DNA from: an uncultured Bacilli bacterium
Lineage (GTDB): Bacteria > Bacillota_I > Bacilli_A > RF39 > UBA660
NCBI GenBank assembly: GCA_944358685.1
Contig: CALVRQ010000025.1
Coordinates: forward strand, 1 to 5,879
DNA: 5,879 nucleotides
Direction of reading: 5' to 3'
Part shown: positions 1 to 5,711 of the stretch, piece after piece
Position numbering within the stretch: the stretch's first letter is position 1
Layout: every line of letters begins with the position of its first letter
The notes under the pieces: generated by a model
Database searches by the model: none
Seen by the model: only the letters and a program-made list of their open reading frames with translations
What the model was told of the DNA's origin: nothing
Translations under genes and position numbers: made by a program

Positions 1-270
1 AACTGCCTCTTTACCAGTTGGTTTAATTCTTTCATACATATTACATTGAAACTGAAAACCATATCTCGGATGATTAACAGATTCTCCATATAAAACATAA
101 GTATCATCTTCATTTAACTCATGAAAATATCCTGTAAACGTAATTGTTTGATTAATATATTCCTCTAAAGTTTCATCATTAGTCTCTCTAACTTTAAAAA
201 GTCCAATCACATAGCCCTTATCTGATTTAAAAATACTTCGTCTATAATTTCCTTTGATGTAACTTTCCAT
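1..270 (-). CDS. recD2: RecD2-type ATP-dependent DNA helicase, N-terminal fragment (runs off the window)
   Basis: This is the first 90 codons of a gene that continues past base 1. The product begins MESYIKGNYRRSIFKSDKG and continues with GYVIGLFKV, a TGYFHELNEDDTYVLYGE stretch and HPRYGFQFQ. This is the small beta-rich OB-like N-terminal domain that precedes the helix-hairpin-helix region and helicase core in RecD2 (YrrC) proteins. The family comprises 5'-to-3' SF1B DNA helicases of bacteria that lack RecBC, acting in DNA repair and replication-fork maintenance in the cytoplasm. The helicase motifs lie outside the window, so identification rests on the N-terminal domain alone. The ATG at 270-268 is preceded by a GAAAGGAAG ribosome-binding site (285-277). 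The gene has its own promoter with a LexA-like palindrome over it, and is separated from the upstream gene by a terminator, so it is probably transcribed independently and perhaps damage-regulated. Confidence 0.85.
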   Translation of the reverse strand, partial: MESYIKGNYRRSIFKSDKGYVIGLFKVRETNDETLEEYINQTITFTGYFHELNEDDTYVLYGESVNHPRYGFQFQCNMYERIKPTGKEAV

Positions 271-300
271 ATATATCTTCCTTTCAAATAAACTGCTATA

Positions 301-329
301 ATTGTATCATAGTGGGAACAAACGTTCAA
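301..329 (-). promoter_or_regulatory. Sigma-A-type promoter of recD2
   Basis: Read on the minus strand, TTGAAC (329-324) and TACAAT (306-301) are separated by exactly 17 bases. Each hexamer differs from consensus at one position. The predicted start of transcription is near base 294, giving a leader of about 24 bases that contains the ribosome-binding site. It lies just downstream of the terminator of the preceding gene, as expected for an independent unit. Confidence 0.75.
315..328. promoter_or_regulatory. Candidate LexA (DinR) operator in the recD2 promoter
   Basis: The plus strand reads GGAACAAACGTTCA. It contains GAAC-N4-GTTC (316-327) and agrees with the Bacillus LexA box CGAACRNRYGTTYC everywhere except the two outermost bases. 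It covers most of the -35 hexamer (324-329) and the adjoining spacer, where a bound repressor would block RNA polymerase. The match and its position are seen; LexA binding is inferred. No lexA gene is in view. Confidence 0.5.
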
Positions 330-337
330 TACACTTC

Positions 338-361
338 AAATAAAAAGACCATTTAGGTCTT
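338..361 (-). terminator. Intrinsic terminator after the 141-residue protein gene
   Basis: On the minus strand AAGACC (361-356), loop TAAAT and GGTCTT (350-345) form a 6-bp stem with a 5-base loop, followed by TTTATTT. The last two bases of the upstream gene's TAA stop codon (362-360) are the first two bases of the stem. It separates that gene from the recD2 promoter. Confidence 0.75.
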
Positions 362-785
362 ATTTAGTTTTACTTGGTAAATTAATATATCCACTCTCAA
401 TATACTGATTAGCTCTTTGTTGAGCATTCATTCCATCGCCTAAATCAGCACAATGCCTTCCCATTTCATCAACAAAATAACCAGTCCCATTACGAGTAAT
501 TTCAAACTTAAATCCAGGATATTGTTTAACATCTTCACTATATATAACTTGAAAATGTTGAGCAGCTTTCTGTTCCTGTACATAACTTTGGTAAGCCAAA
601 CCACCTAAAGCCGCCGTCGCAATTGTTGCTGCAATTATAGCCGTTTTAATTTTCTTGGACATATCTTTTCGGTAATCATAAACCTTTCTTGGCTCTGGTA
701 GTGTTGAAATTCTAAGATTATAATCTTCTGGCTTAATACGTGTATTCACCATACTATTACTTATACTATTAGGATATCCATTCAT
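360..785 (-). CDS. Uncharacterised single-span membrane protein, 141 residues
   Basis: I do not recognise this protein. Residues 1-45 are polar with a basic patch just before the membrane (RKDMSKKIK, 40-48). Residues 48-66 form one Ala/Ile-rich hydrophobic segment (TAIIAATIATAALGGLAYQ). Residues 67-141 form a soluble domain with a single cysteine (C112) in the segment GYFVDEMGRHCADLGDG. By the positive-inside rule the N-terminus should be cytoplasmic and the C-terminal domain outside. There is no cleavage site or lipobox that I can defend, so a membrane-anchored surface protein is the best description. The ATG is preceded by AAAGAGGTGAT (799-789), a near-perfect ribosome-binding site. The gene starts 30 bases after mtaB ends, has its own strong promoter across the mtaB stop codon, and is closed by a terminator, so it can be expressed alone. 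The span is encoded by unusually GC-rich codons for this window. Confidence 0.8.
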   Translation of the reverse strand: MNGYPNSISNSMVNTRIKPEDYNLRISTLPEPRKVYDYRKDMSKKIKTAIIAATIATAALGGLAYQSYVQEQKAAQHFQVIYSEDVKQYPGFKFEITRNGTGYFVDEMGRHCADLGDGMNAQQRANQYIESGYINLPSKTK

Positions 786-803
786 AATATCACCTCTTTA
801 TTT

Positions 804-832
804 ATTATATCAAAATTATCCATTTAATTCAA
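804..832 (-). promoter_or_regulatory. Strong sigma-A-type promoter of the 141-residue protein gene
   Basis: On the minus strand TTGAAT (832-827), a 17-base spacer and a perfect TATAAT (809-804) are present, with an extended -10 (TGA directly before TATAAT). It overlaps the last codons and stop of mtaB. Predicted transcription starts near 797, so the leader would be only about 12 bases and would begin at the ribosome-binding site itself. Confidence 0.75.
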
Positions 833-2084
833 AAACTTTTATCTCACTAAGTAAATAAGGATATTCAACTTTACTAATCTTGACTATAACCTCACTACCC
901 AAAAGATTTTCATCACCTTTAGCTTTAATCATTAAATAATTTGCTGTATGACCAACTAAATATCCATCTTCATAAACTTCTGGAATAAAACTAACCTCTT
1001 TCCCAAGATGCTTTTCCATATAATTTACTTCTAACTCTCTAGATATTTCAAGTAACTTTTTAACTCTCGCTTTTTTAACATTTCCTAAAATCTTATTAGG
1101 CATATAACTGGCCTTAGTGCCTTCTCTATCAGAATAAGGGAAAACATGTAATTTTGTAAAACCAATTTTACTTATTGTCTCAATTCCTTCCTCAAACTGC
1201 TTATCAGTCTCACCAGGAAAACCAACAATCACATCAGTCGTAACATTCATATCAGGCTTTATTTCTTTAATTTTTTTAATCTTATTAATAAAATACTCTT
1301 TATTATACTTTCTATTCATCGCTTTTAAAATCTCATCAGACCCAGATTGAAGCGGTATATGCATATGATTTACAAGTACATCACTATTTTTTATCACATC
1401 TAAAACATCGTCATTTAACTCTGTAATCTCAATTGATGAAATTCTAAGTCGCTTTAAACCCTCTAGCTTCACTAAATCCTTAAGTAAAGATGCAAAACTA
1501 TAATTTCCATCGTGATAATGACCCGTATGAATACCAGTCAAAACAATTTCTATATGACCATTTTTAATTAAATTTTTAGCCTCTTCAATAACCTTCTCGT
1601 GTTTCTTACTTCTCACATGACCTCTAACATAAGGAATAATACAATAAGAACAATAATTATCACAACCATCCTCAATTTTAATATAAGCTCTTGTTAAATC
1701 AAAATTATTAAGCATCATATCTTCAAATGAAGCATCATTCATATCATGAACATCGTATATTTTACCATTATAATTTTTTAAAAACTCAACAATCTCCGTT
1801 TTGTGCTGATTACCAATAATAATATCTGCATCAATATCTTTATCTTGCTTATTTTGAATCATACATCCAGCCACCACTAAAATAGCTTTTGGATACTTTC
1901 TTCTTAAACTTCTTATCATCTTTCTTGATTTACTATCAGCCGTATTAGTCACTGTACAAGTATTAACCACACAAACATCAGGATTATCTGATTTTACATA
2001 GCCATGATTTTCCAATAAACTCTCCATAACTTCACTTTCATATTCGTTAACCTTACAACCTAAAGTAAAAATTTTGTACCTCAT
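816..2084 (-). CDS. mtaB: tRNA (N6-L-threonylcarbamoyladenosine(37)-C2)-methylthiotransferase MtaB
   Basis: This is a radical-SAM enzyme that adds a methylthio group to t6A at position 37 of ANN-decoding tRNAs (ms2t6A), a cytoplasmic decoding-fidelity modification. Domains in order: an N-terminal methylthiotransferase domain with auxiliary-cluster cysteines C10, C43 and C74; a radical-SAM core with CxxxCxxC at C141, C145 and C148 (DGCDNYCSYCIIPYVRG); and a C-terminal TRAM-like segment from about 362 to 420. The opening LGCKVNEYES separates MtaB (YqeV type) from MiaB, which usually reads GCQMN, and from RimO; LTGIH at 182-186 and IPLQSGSD at 243-250 also fit. At 422 residues it is near family length and all cluster ligands are present. 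The ATG is preceded by GGAGGTGA (2095-2088). It lies directly downstream of a terminator, and I found no convincing promoter for it, so expression may depend on read-through or on a weak promoter inside the upstream gene. Confidence 0.95.
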   Translation of the reverse strand: MRYKIFTLGCKVNEYESEVMESLLENHGYVKSDNPDVCVVNTCTVTNTADSKSRKMIRSLRRKYPKAILVVAGCMIQNKQDKDIDADIIIGNQHKTEIVEFLKNYNGKIYDVHDMNDASFEDMMLNNFDLTRAYIKIEDGCDNYCSYCIIPYVRGHVRSKKHEKVIEEAKNLIKNGHIEIVLTGIHTGHYHDGNYSFASLLKDLVKLEGLKRLRISSIEITELNDDVLDVIKNSDVLVNHMHIPLQSGSDEILKAMNRKYNKEYFINKIKKIKEIKPDMNVTTDVIVGFPGETDKQFEEGIETISKIGFTKLHVFPYSDREGTKASYMPNKILGNVKKARVKKLLEISRELEVNYMEKHLGKEVSFIPEVYEDGYLVGHTANYLMIKAKGDENLLGSEVIVKISKVEYPYLLSEIKVFELNG

Positions 2085-2095
2085 TTTTCACCTCC

Positions 2096-2120
2096 AAAAA
2101 AATAAGCCGTAATGGCTTAT
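2096..2120 (-). terminator. Intrinsic terminator between the 227-residue protein gene and mtaB
   Basis: On the minus strand ATAAGCC (2120-2114), loop ATTAC and GGCTTAT (2108-2102) form a perfect 7-bp stem that runs into a seven-T tract (2102-2096). The TAA stop of the upstream gene (2119-2117) is inside the first arm. The T-tract is immediately followed by GGAGG, the mtaB ribosome-binding site. Confidence 0.8.
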
Positions 2121-2800
2121 AAATTTTTTCTAAATTCCTTAAGTGAATTCAAAAAATCCATATTTTGTTCACTTTCAGTACTCGCATCTTCATAAGCTCT
2201 ACTTATTATACCATCTCTTTGATGATTTAGTGAACTTTTTTTCTTTTCTTTTTGAATTCCATATATTGGAGAAATAATTTCCGAATTTTTAAATCTATGA
2301 TGTTCTTCTTTTACTTCAGGTTTCGCACTTTTCTCTGTGTGTTCTTTATAAGTATTTATTGCTTCATGTACTCTCATATCCGCATTATCCTCAGTATAAG
2401 CTTCATATCTATCAGCTTGTTTCTTTAACTTTTCCGCAGCTGCCATCAACTCTTGATAACTAATAATCGCATTTTCTTCTTGTTCTCTTTCAAACTCATC
2501 TATATTATCTTTTTCTTCTAGTTGTTCTTCTTGAATATCCTCTTGTTTTTCCAAATCCATACTCATTTGTGCATAAACTCTCTCTAATTCTTCCTTAGCC
2601 TTTCTTTGCTCATCAGTAAGTACTTTTTCCTCTTTTTCTAAGGCATCATCATTATCAAATCTTTCATCCTCACCTATAGGCATAACCCTATTTTTATTTA
2701 CAATCACCCTAAAAATTAATGCAATTACAACAAAAATAGCCGCCAAAATCACGCCAATAATTAACAAATCTCTATCCGCAATTTCAAATAATATATTCAT
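2117..2800 (-). CDS. Uncharacterised one-span membrane protein with charged coiled coil, 227 residues
   Basis: I do not recognise this family. The start chosen is ATG at 2800-2798, because GGAG (2812-2809) lies 8 bases upstream; the GTG three codons earlier begins inside that site and cannot use it. Residues 11-34 are one hydrophobic span (LLIIGVILAAIFVVIALIF) followed by RVIVNKNR, so the long C-terminal part should be cytoplasmic. Residues about 43-135 are highly charged, rich in Glu and Lys, and probably helical or coiled coil. A lower-complexity region follows, with a hydrophobic island EIISPIYGI (174-182) in a charged setting and a helical tail DFLNSLKEFRKNL (215-227). Both look like short conserved interaction motifs. 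The layout resembles membrane-tethered scaffold or division-associated proteins, but that is only analogy. The gene has its own promoter and leader and is closed by a terminator, so it appears monocistronic. Confidence 0.8.
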   Translation of the reverse strand: MNILFEIADRDLLIIGVILAAIFVVIALIFRVIVNKNRVMPIGEDERFDNDDALEKEEKVLTDEQRKAKEELERVYAQMSMDLEKQEDIQEEQLEEKDNIDEFEREQEENAIISYQELMAAAEKLKKQADRYEAYTEDNADMRVHEAINTYKEHTEKSAKPEVKEEHHRFKNSEIISPIYGIQKEKKKSSLNHQRDGIISRAYEDASTESEQNMDFLNSLKEFRKNL

Positions 2801-2808
2801 ACAATCCA

Positions 2809-2812
2809 CTCC
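2809..2812 (-). promoter_or_regulatory. Ribosome-binding site that decides the start of the 227-residue protein
   Basis: GGAG in the context TTTGGAGTGG lies 8 bases before the ATG at 2800. Its last G is also the first base of the in-frame GTG at 2809-2807, which excludes that GTG as the initiation codon served by this site. Confidence 0.75.
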
Positions 2813-2842
2813 AAATACTTAAAATTTTAATACCGTAAGCGA

Positions 2843-2875
2843 AATAAAAAACAAACTTGTTTTGCCTTTTTTATT
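2843..2875 (-). other. AT-rich hairpin in the leader of the 227-residue protein gene
   Basis: On the minus strand AATAAAAAA (2875-2867) pairs perfectly with TTTTTTATT (2851-2843). Inside it, after a GG bulge, CAAA (2864-2861) pairs with TTTG (2855-2852) around loop ACAAG. This gives 13 base pairs, nearly all A-T, in the middle of the roughly 94-base untranslated leader. It is not followed by a further T-tract, so it is not a standard terminator. A regulatory role is unproven. Confidence 0.4.
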
Positions 2876-2900
2876 ATTACCAAACTTACATACTATATAC

Positions 2901-2929
2901 AGTTTACCACAAACAATATCCTTTTTCAA
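2901..2929 (-). promoter_or_regulatory. Sigma-A-type promoter of the 227-residue protein gene
   Basis: On the minus strand TTGAAA (2929-2924), a 17-base spacer and TAAACT (2906-2901) are present, with TGG directly before the -10 giving an extended -10. Predicted transcription starts near 2894, leaving about 94 bases of leader before the ATG at 2800. It lies downstream of both comEC terminators. Confidence 0.65.
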
Positions 2930-2977
2930 ACATTTTTCGGTATATTTTTTAAAACAATTATTAACGTTGATTTTTTT

Positions 2978-3012
2978 AATAAAAAGACTGCTTTTAGTTA
3001 GTCAAGCAGTCT
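2978..3012 (-). terminator. Second (distal) comEC terminator
   Basis: On the minus strand AGACTGCTT (3012-3004) pairs perfectly with AAGCAGTCT (2993-2985) around a 10-base loop and is followed by TTTTATT. The 9-bp stem makes it the longest hairpin of the set, and it starts 22 bases after the comEC stop codon, beyond the reach of a terminating ribosome. Confidence 0.85.
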
Positions 3013-3016
3013 ATCT

Positions 3017-3040
3017 ATATAAAACGCTAACGCATTAGCG
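3017..3040 (-). terminator. First (proximal) comEC terminator, stop codon in its stem
   Basis: On the minus strand CGCTAA (3040-3035), loop TGCG and TTAGCG (3030-3025) form a perfect 6-bp stem followed by TTTTATAT. The comEC TAA stop (3037-3035) is the last half of the first arm. Confidence 0.7.
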
Positions 3041-5059
3041 GGCCTGGGTTAAGATGGTGTTTTTAGTTAAATTAATTTTAATCGCACCATCTTTTTTAGT
3101 AGTAAAAATTTTACTATTTTTTAATGTTTGTAAAGTTATTTGGTGGGGGTGACCATATACATTATTTTTTCCGGCGGAAATTAAAGATATCTTAGGAGAT
3201 ACTACTTCAATAAATTCTTTTGATGAACTAGTACTTGATCCATGATGTCCTACTTTTAGTATATTCATTTTAGGCAAATTATATGTATTTAATAAATACT
3301 TTTCACTTTCTTTTGAAGCATCTCCCATTAATAATATATTCTGGTTTTCAATTTGCGTATAAATAATAAGACTATCGTCATTTTCATTATGATTATTTAA
3401 TCCATTTAAAAAATTAAATTTTACATTACTAATTTTAATCACTCCTTTTGAAATATTTGTGACTTTCCCTTTAAATCTTTTTGTAATTTCATTTTCTAAT
3501 TCATTATTCTCTTTATTTAAAATTAAATGATTTACTTTAAAATTTTGAATTAAATTTATAGCCATACCAGCATGGTCAAAGTCACCATGAGTTAAAATTA
3601 GATAATCTAGATGGTCAATTCCTTCAGATTTTAAATATGGGATAGTAATGTTTTTGGCGATATCATAAGGTGTTTTATTATCATAAGTTTGCTGGCCACC
3701 AGTATCAATTAGAATATTGCCTTTATTATTTTTAAGTTTGATTAAAATTGAATCGCCTTGTCCAACATCAAGCATAGTCATAGTAGAATACGGATTTAAG
3801 TAGCCTATATTATGATGAAAAATTAAAACTATAAAAAATACGGCTAGATAGTTTTTCCCTTTTGACCATTTATATAATATGAATATGATTAGAATATAAT
3901 AAAGAATGAAGACTAATATATTTATGTGATGAAGGGTTAAATTCAAAAAGTTGATATTCGATAAAATGAGTGAAGCGTGTTCCATTATTTGAATTAATAT
4001 ATATAATAAGTTATCTAAAGGTTTAAAAATAAAAGTTAAAAGAGCTAAAGGATATATGATAAATGTCATAATAGGTACAAAATATAAATTTATTAATGGT
4101 GACAAGAGATTTAACTGAAAGAAGTTATTGATTAATATTGGGGCACTTGCTAGAAAGGCAATTAAAGAAATGGTTAAATTTCTTGTCAAATAATTCTTTT
4201 GATTATTAATTATTTTTGAAAAAATTAAAAGAAAAAACGATATAACAAAAGATAAGAGAAAACCTAAACTATATATATAAAATGGGTTTAAAATTAAAAG
4301 AATACCACAAGTTATTATTAGTAATATGTAAGTGTCTAATTTTAATTCAAATTGTTTATTAATAGTTAAAATAATAAAAAACAAAGTAGCTCTTAAAATT
4401 GGTGCTTGAAAATTAGTAATAAAAAGATAAAAGATTAGTAAGACAATAGTTAATATATAAGCTGTATTTTTAGAAAAAATTTTATTAAAAATAAAAAGAA
4501 GAAGGCAAGAAAATAAGGTTATTTGAGTACCTGATATTGCAAGTAAATGACTAATGCCATTTATTTGATAACTGTCTTTAATAGCTAGATTTATATCATC
4601 ATCATTACCTAAAACTAAAGCCTTTAAATATTTTTCGGTTTTATAGTTTTTAATATGATTATAAAGATTGTTTTTAATTTTGTAAAAAATATTTGGTTTT
4701 TGATTAATAATTTTAATGTCATTTGCTGTCAAGGTATAGTGTATTTTTTCGGAAAGAAGATAGTTTTGATAGTTAAAGAGATTGAAGTTAGTGTTTTTAC
4801 TTGGAATTTTGATTTCACCGATTGCTTTTATTTTACTACCTAATTTACAGTCAAAATCATTATAGTAGTTAATTATGATATTTTCTTTACCTTTGACTTT
4901 TAAAGTTACTTTGTCCTTTTCTGTTTGGCATTCATAGATATAACCTTCTATAGTATTATCATTTATAGAATATTGACTTTCGGGTTTATAGATTATAGAA
5001 AAGATAACATATATGGTTACAAAAATACTAAACGGTAATATTATCTTTAATTTTATCAT
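3035..5059 (-). CDS. comEC: ComEC, DNA-uptake channel with OB and beta-lactamase-like nuclease domains
   Basis: This is the inner-membrane DNA channel of natural transformation. The start chosen is ATG at 5059-5057 (674 residues), because GGTGAT lies 7 bases upstream and the protein then opens MIKLKII into a span; an earlier ATG at 5086 has no good site. In 674-residue numbering: a first span (about 4-24); an extracellular OB-like segment (about 35-115) with cysteines C44 and C71, placed like the disulfide pair of Bacillus ComEC; a Competence-domain membrane core (about 140-420) with SHLLAISG at 170-177; and a C-terminal metallo-beta-lactamase domain with LDVGQGDS (430-437), DTGG (452-455), THGDFDH (490-496), GDA (579-581), VGHHGSS (603-609) and YGHPH (635-639). 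Metal ligands appear intact, so nuclease activity on the non-transported strand is plausible. The family norm SGLH is here SGTQ. It overlaps comEA by 32 bases and ends inside a terminator stem. Confidence 0.95.
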   Translation of the reverse strand: MIKLKIILPFSIFVTIYVIFSIIYKPESQYSINDNTIEGYIYECQTEKDKVTLKVKGKENIIINYYNDFDCKLGSKIKAIGEIKIPSKNTNFNLFNYQNYLLSEKIHYTLTANDIKIINQKPNIFYKIKNNLYNHIKNYKTEKYLKALVLGNDDDINLAIKDSYQINGISHLLAISGTQITLFSCLLLFIFNKIFSKNTAYILTIVLLIFYLFITNFQAPILRATLFFIILTINKQFELKLDTYILLIITCGILLILNPFYIYSLGFLLSFVISFFLLIFSKIINNQKNYLTRNLTISLIAFLASAPILINNFFQLNLLSPLINLYFVPIMTFIIYPLALLTFIFKPLDNLLYILIQIMEHASLILSNINFLNLTLHHINILVFILYYILIIFILYKWSKGKNYLAVFFIVLIFHHNIGYLNPYSTMTMLDVGQGDSILIKLKNNKGNILIDTGGQQTYDNKTPYDIAKNITIPYLKSEGIDHLDYLILTHGDFDHAGMAINLIQNFKVNHLILNKENNELENEITKRFKGKVTNISKGVIKISNVKFNFLNGLNNHNENDDSLIIYTQIENQNILLMGDASKESEKYLLNTYNLPKMNILKVGHHGSSTSSSKEFIEVVSPKISLISAGKNNVYGHPHQITLQTLKNSKIFTTKKDGAIKINLTKNTILTQAR

Positions 5060-5711
5060 AGACGCTATCACCAATACCTGAGACATTTTTAATATCTTCT
5101 ATCTTTTCAAAATTTCCATTTTTTTCACGGTATTCAATAATAGCTTTGGCTTTGGCCTCCCCTATTCCATTTAGAGTTTGAAGTTCAGAAGATGTAGCAG
5201 TATTGATATTGACTTTTCCTGTAACTGTTTTATTTTCTTCTTCAGTTTCTGTTTTTTCGGATGCATCTAGTTTAGCTTTTTCATCTTCTTCTTTAATGCA
5301 GGCATCATTACATGGTGGGCACTGCACTTTAGGCTCTTCCATTTCTTTAATTTCACTTTTGGAATAAACAATAATAACCATTTCATCTTCTAGCTTTTTG
5401 CTTAGATTAAGATTACTTGTATCACTACTTTTGGTAAGTCCGCCTGCTTTATTAATGGCATCAATGACGGTATTATTATTTGTTAAATCATAGACTCCTG
5501 GAGTATTTACTTCACCTTTTACGTCAACTAAGACTTTAGTTTCTTTTTCTTTATTTTCTTTCTTTTCTTCTTTTTCAGTTACTTCTGGTTCGGTTTTAAT
5601 TTCTGTTTCACTTTCAGTCTCCATACTATAGGTATCATAGATGGTAAAAGCGGTAAATAGAATAAAAATTAGAATAAAAATTTTTCCTTTGTGTTTTCTT
5701 ATAAATTTCAT
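5028..5711 (-). CDS. comEA: ComEA, membrane-anchored double-stranded DNA receptor for competence
   Basis: ComEA binds incoming DNA outside the membrane and passes it to ComEC. In order: a basic N-terminus (MKFIRKHKGK) and one span (about 10-25) with the rest outside; a Glu/Lys/Thr-rich linker (31-58); an SLBB-type domain (about 59-117, VLVDVKGEVNTPGVYDL to VIIVYSK); a second charged linker (118-163) with three cysteines, CPPCNDAC (131-138); and a tandem helix-hairpin-helix DNA-binding domain (165-227) with VNINTATSSEL, the first hairpin LNGIGEAKA (180-188) and the second VSGIGDSVY (210-218). At 227 residues it is near the usual length. The ATG is preceded by GAGGTGA (5724-5718). It overlaps comEC by 32 bases, so the two are probably translationally coupled. 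The cysteine cluster is not part of the usual SLBB or HhH folds. Confidence 0.95.
   Translation of the reverse strand: MKFIRKHKGKIFILIFILFTAFTIYDTYSMETESETEIKTEPEVTEKEEKKENKEKETKVLVDVKGEVNTPGVYDLTNNNTVIDAINKAGGLTKSSDTSNLNLSKKLEDEMVIIVYSKSEIKEMEEPKVQCPPCNDACIKEEDEKAKLDASEKTETEEENKTVTGKVNINTATSSELQTLNGIGEAKAKAIIEYREKNGNFEKIEDIKNVSGIGDSVYDKIKDNITV
5067..5072 (-). promoter_or_regulatory. Internal ribosome-binding site that favours the shorter comEC start
   Basis: GGTGAT, complementary to the anti-Shine-Dalgarno end, sits within the second hairpin coding sequence of comEA and 7 bases before the ATG at 5059. The ATG at 5086 has only a weak AGAAG upstream. This supports the 674-residue form of ComEC and a 32-base gene overlap. 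Confidence 0.6.

Noticed and set aside
2117..2160. TATAAG as a -10 for mtaB inside the end of the upstream gene
   Set aside because: The best -35 at 17 bases is ACTTAA, a poor match, and TTGAAT further up is about 6 bases too distant.
2801..2809. GTG start giving three extra N-terminal residues on the coiled-coil membrane protein
   Set aside because: The only good ribosome-binding site, GGAG at 2812-2809, overlaps that GTG and is ideally spaced for the ATG at 2800.
4655..4843. Plus-strand open frame of 62 codons
   Set aside because: It lies wholly inside comEC on the opposite strand, has no plausible ribosome-binding site or recognisable product, and comEC is certain in this stretch.
5060..5086. 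Longer ComEC starting at ATG 5086 (683 residues)
   Set aside because: Upstream AGAAG is weak, while GGTGAT sits 7 bases before the ATG at 5059, which also gives a typical basic-then-hydrophobic N-terminus. Not fully excluded.
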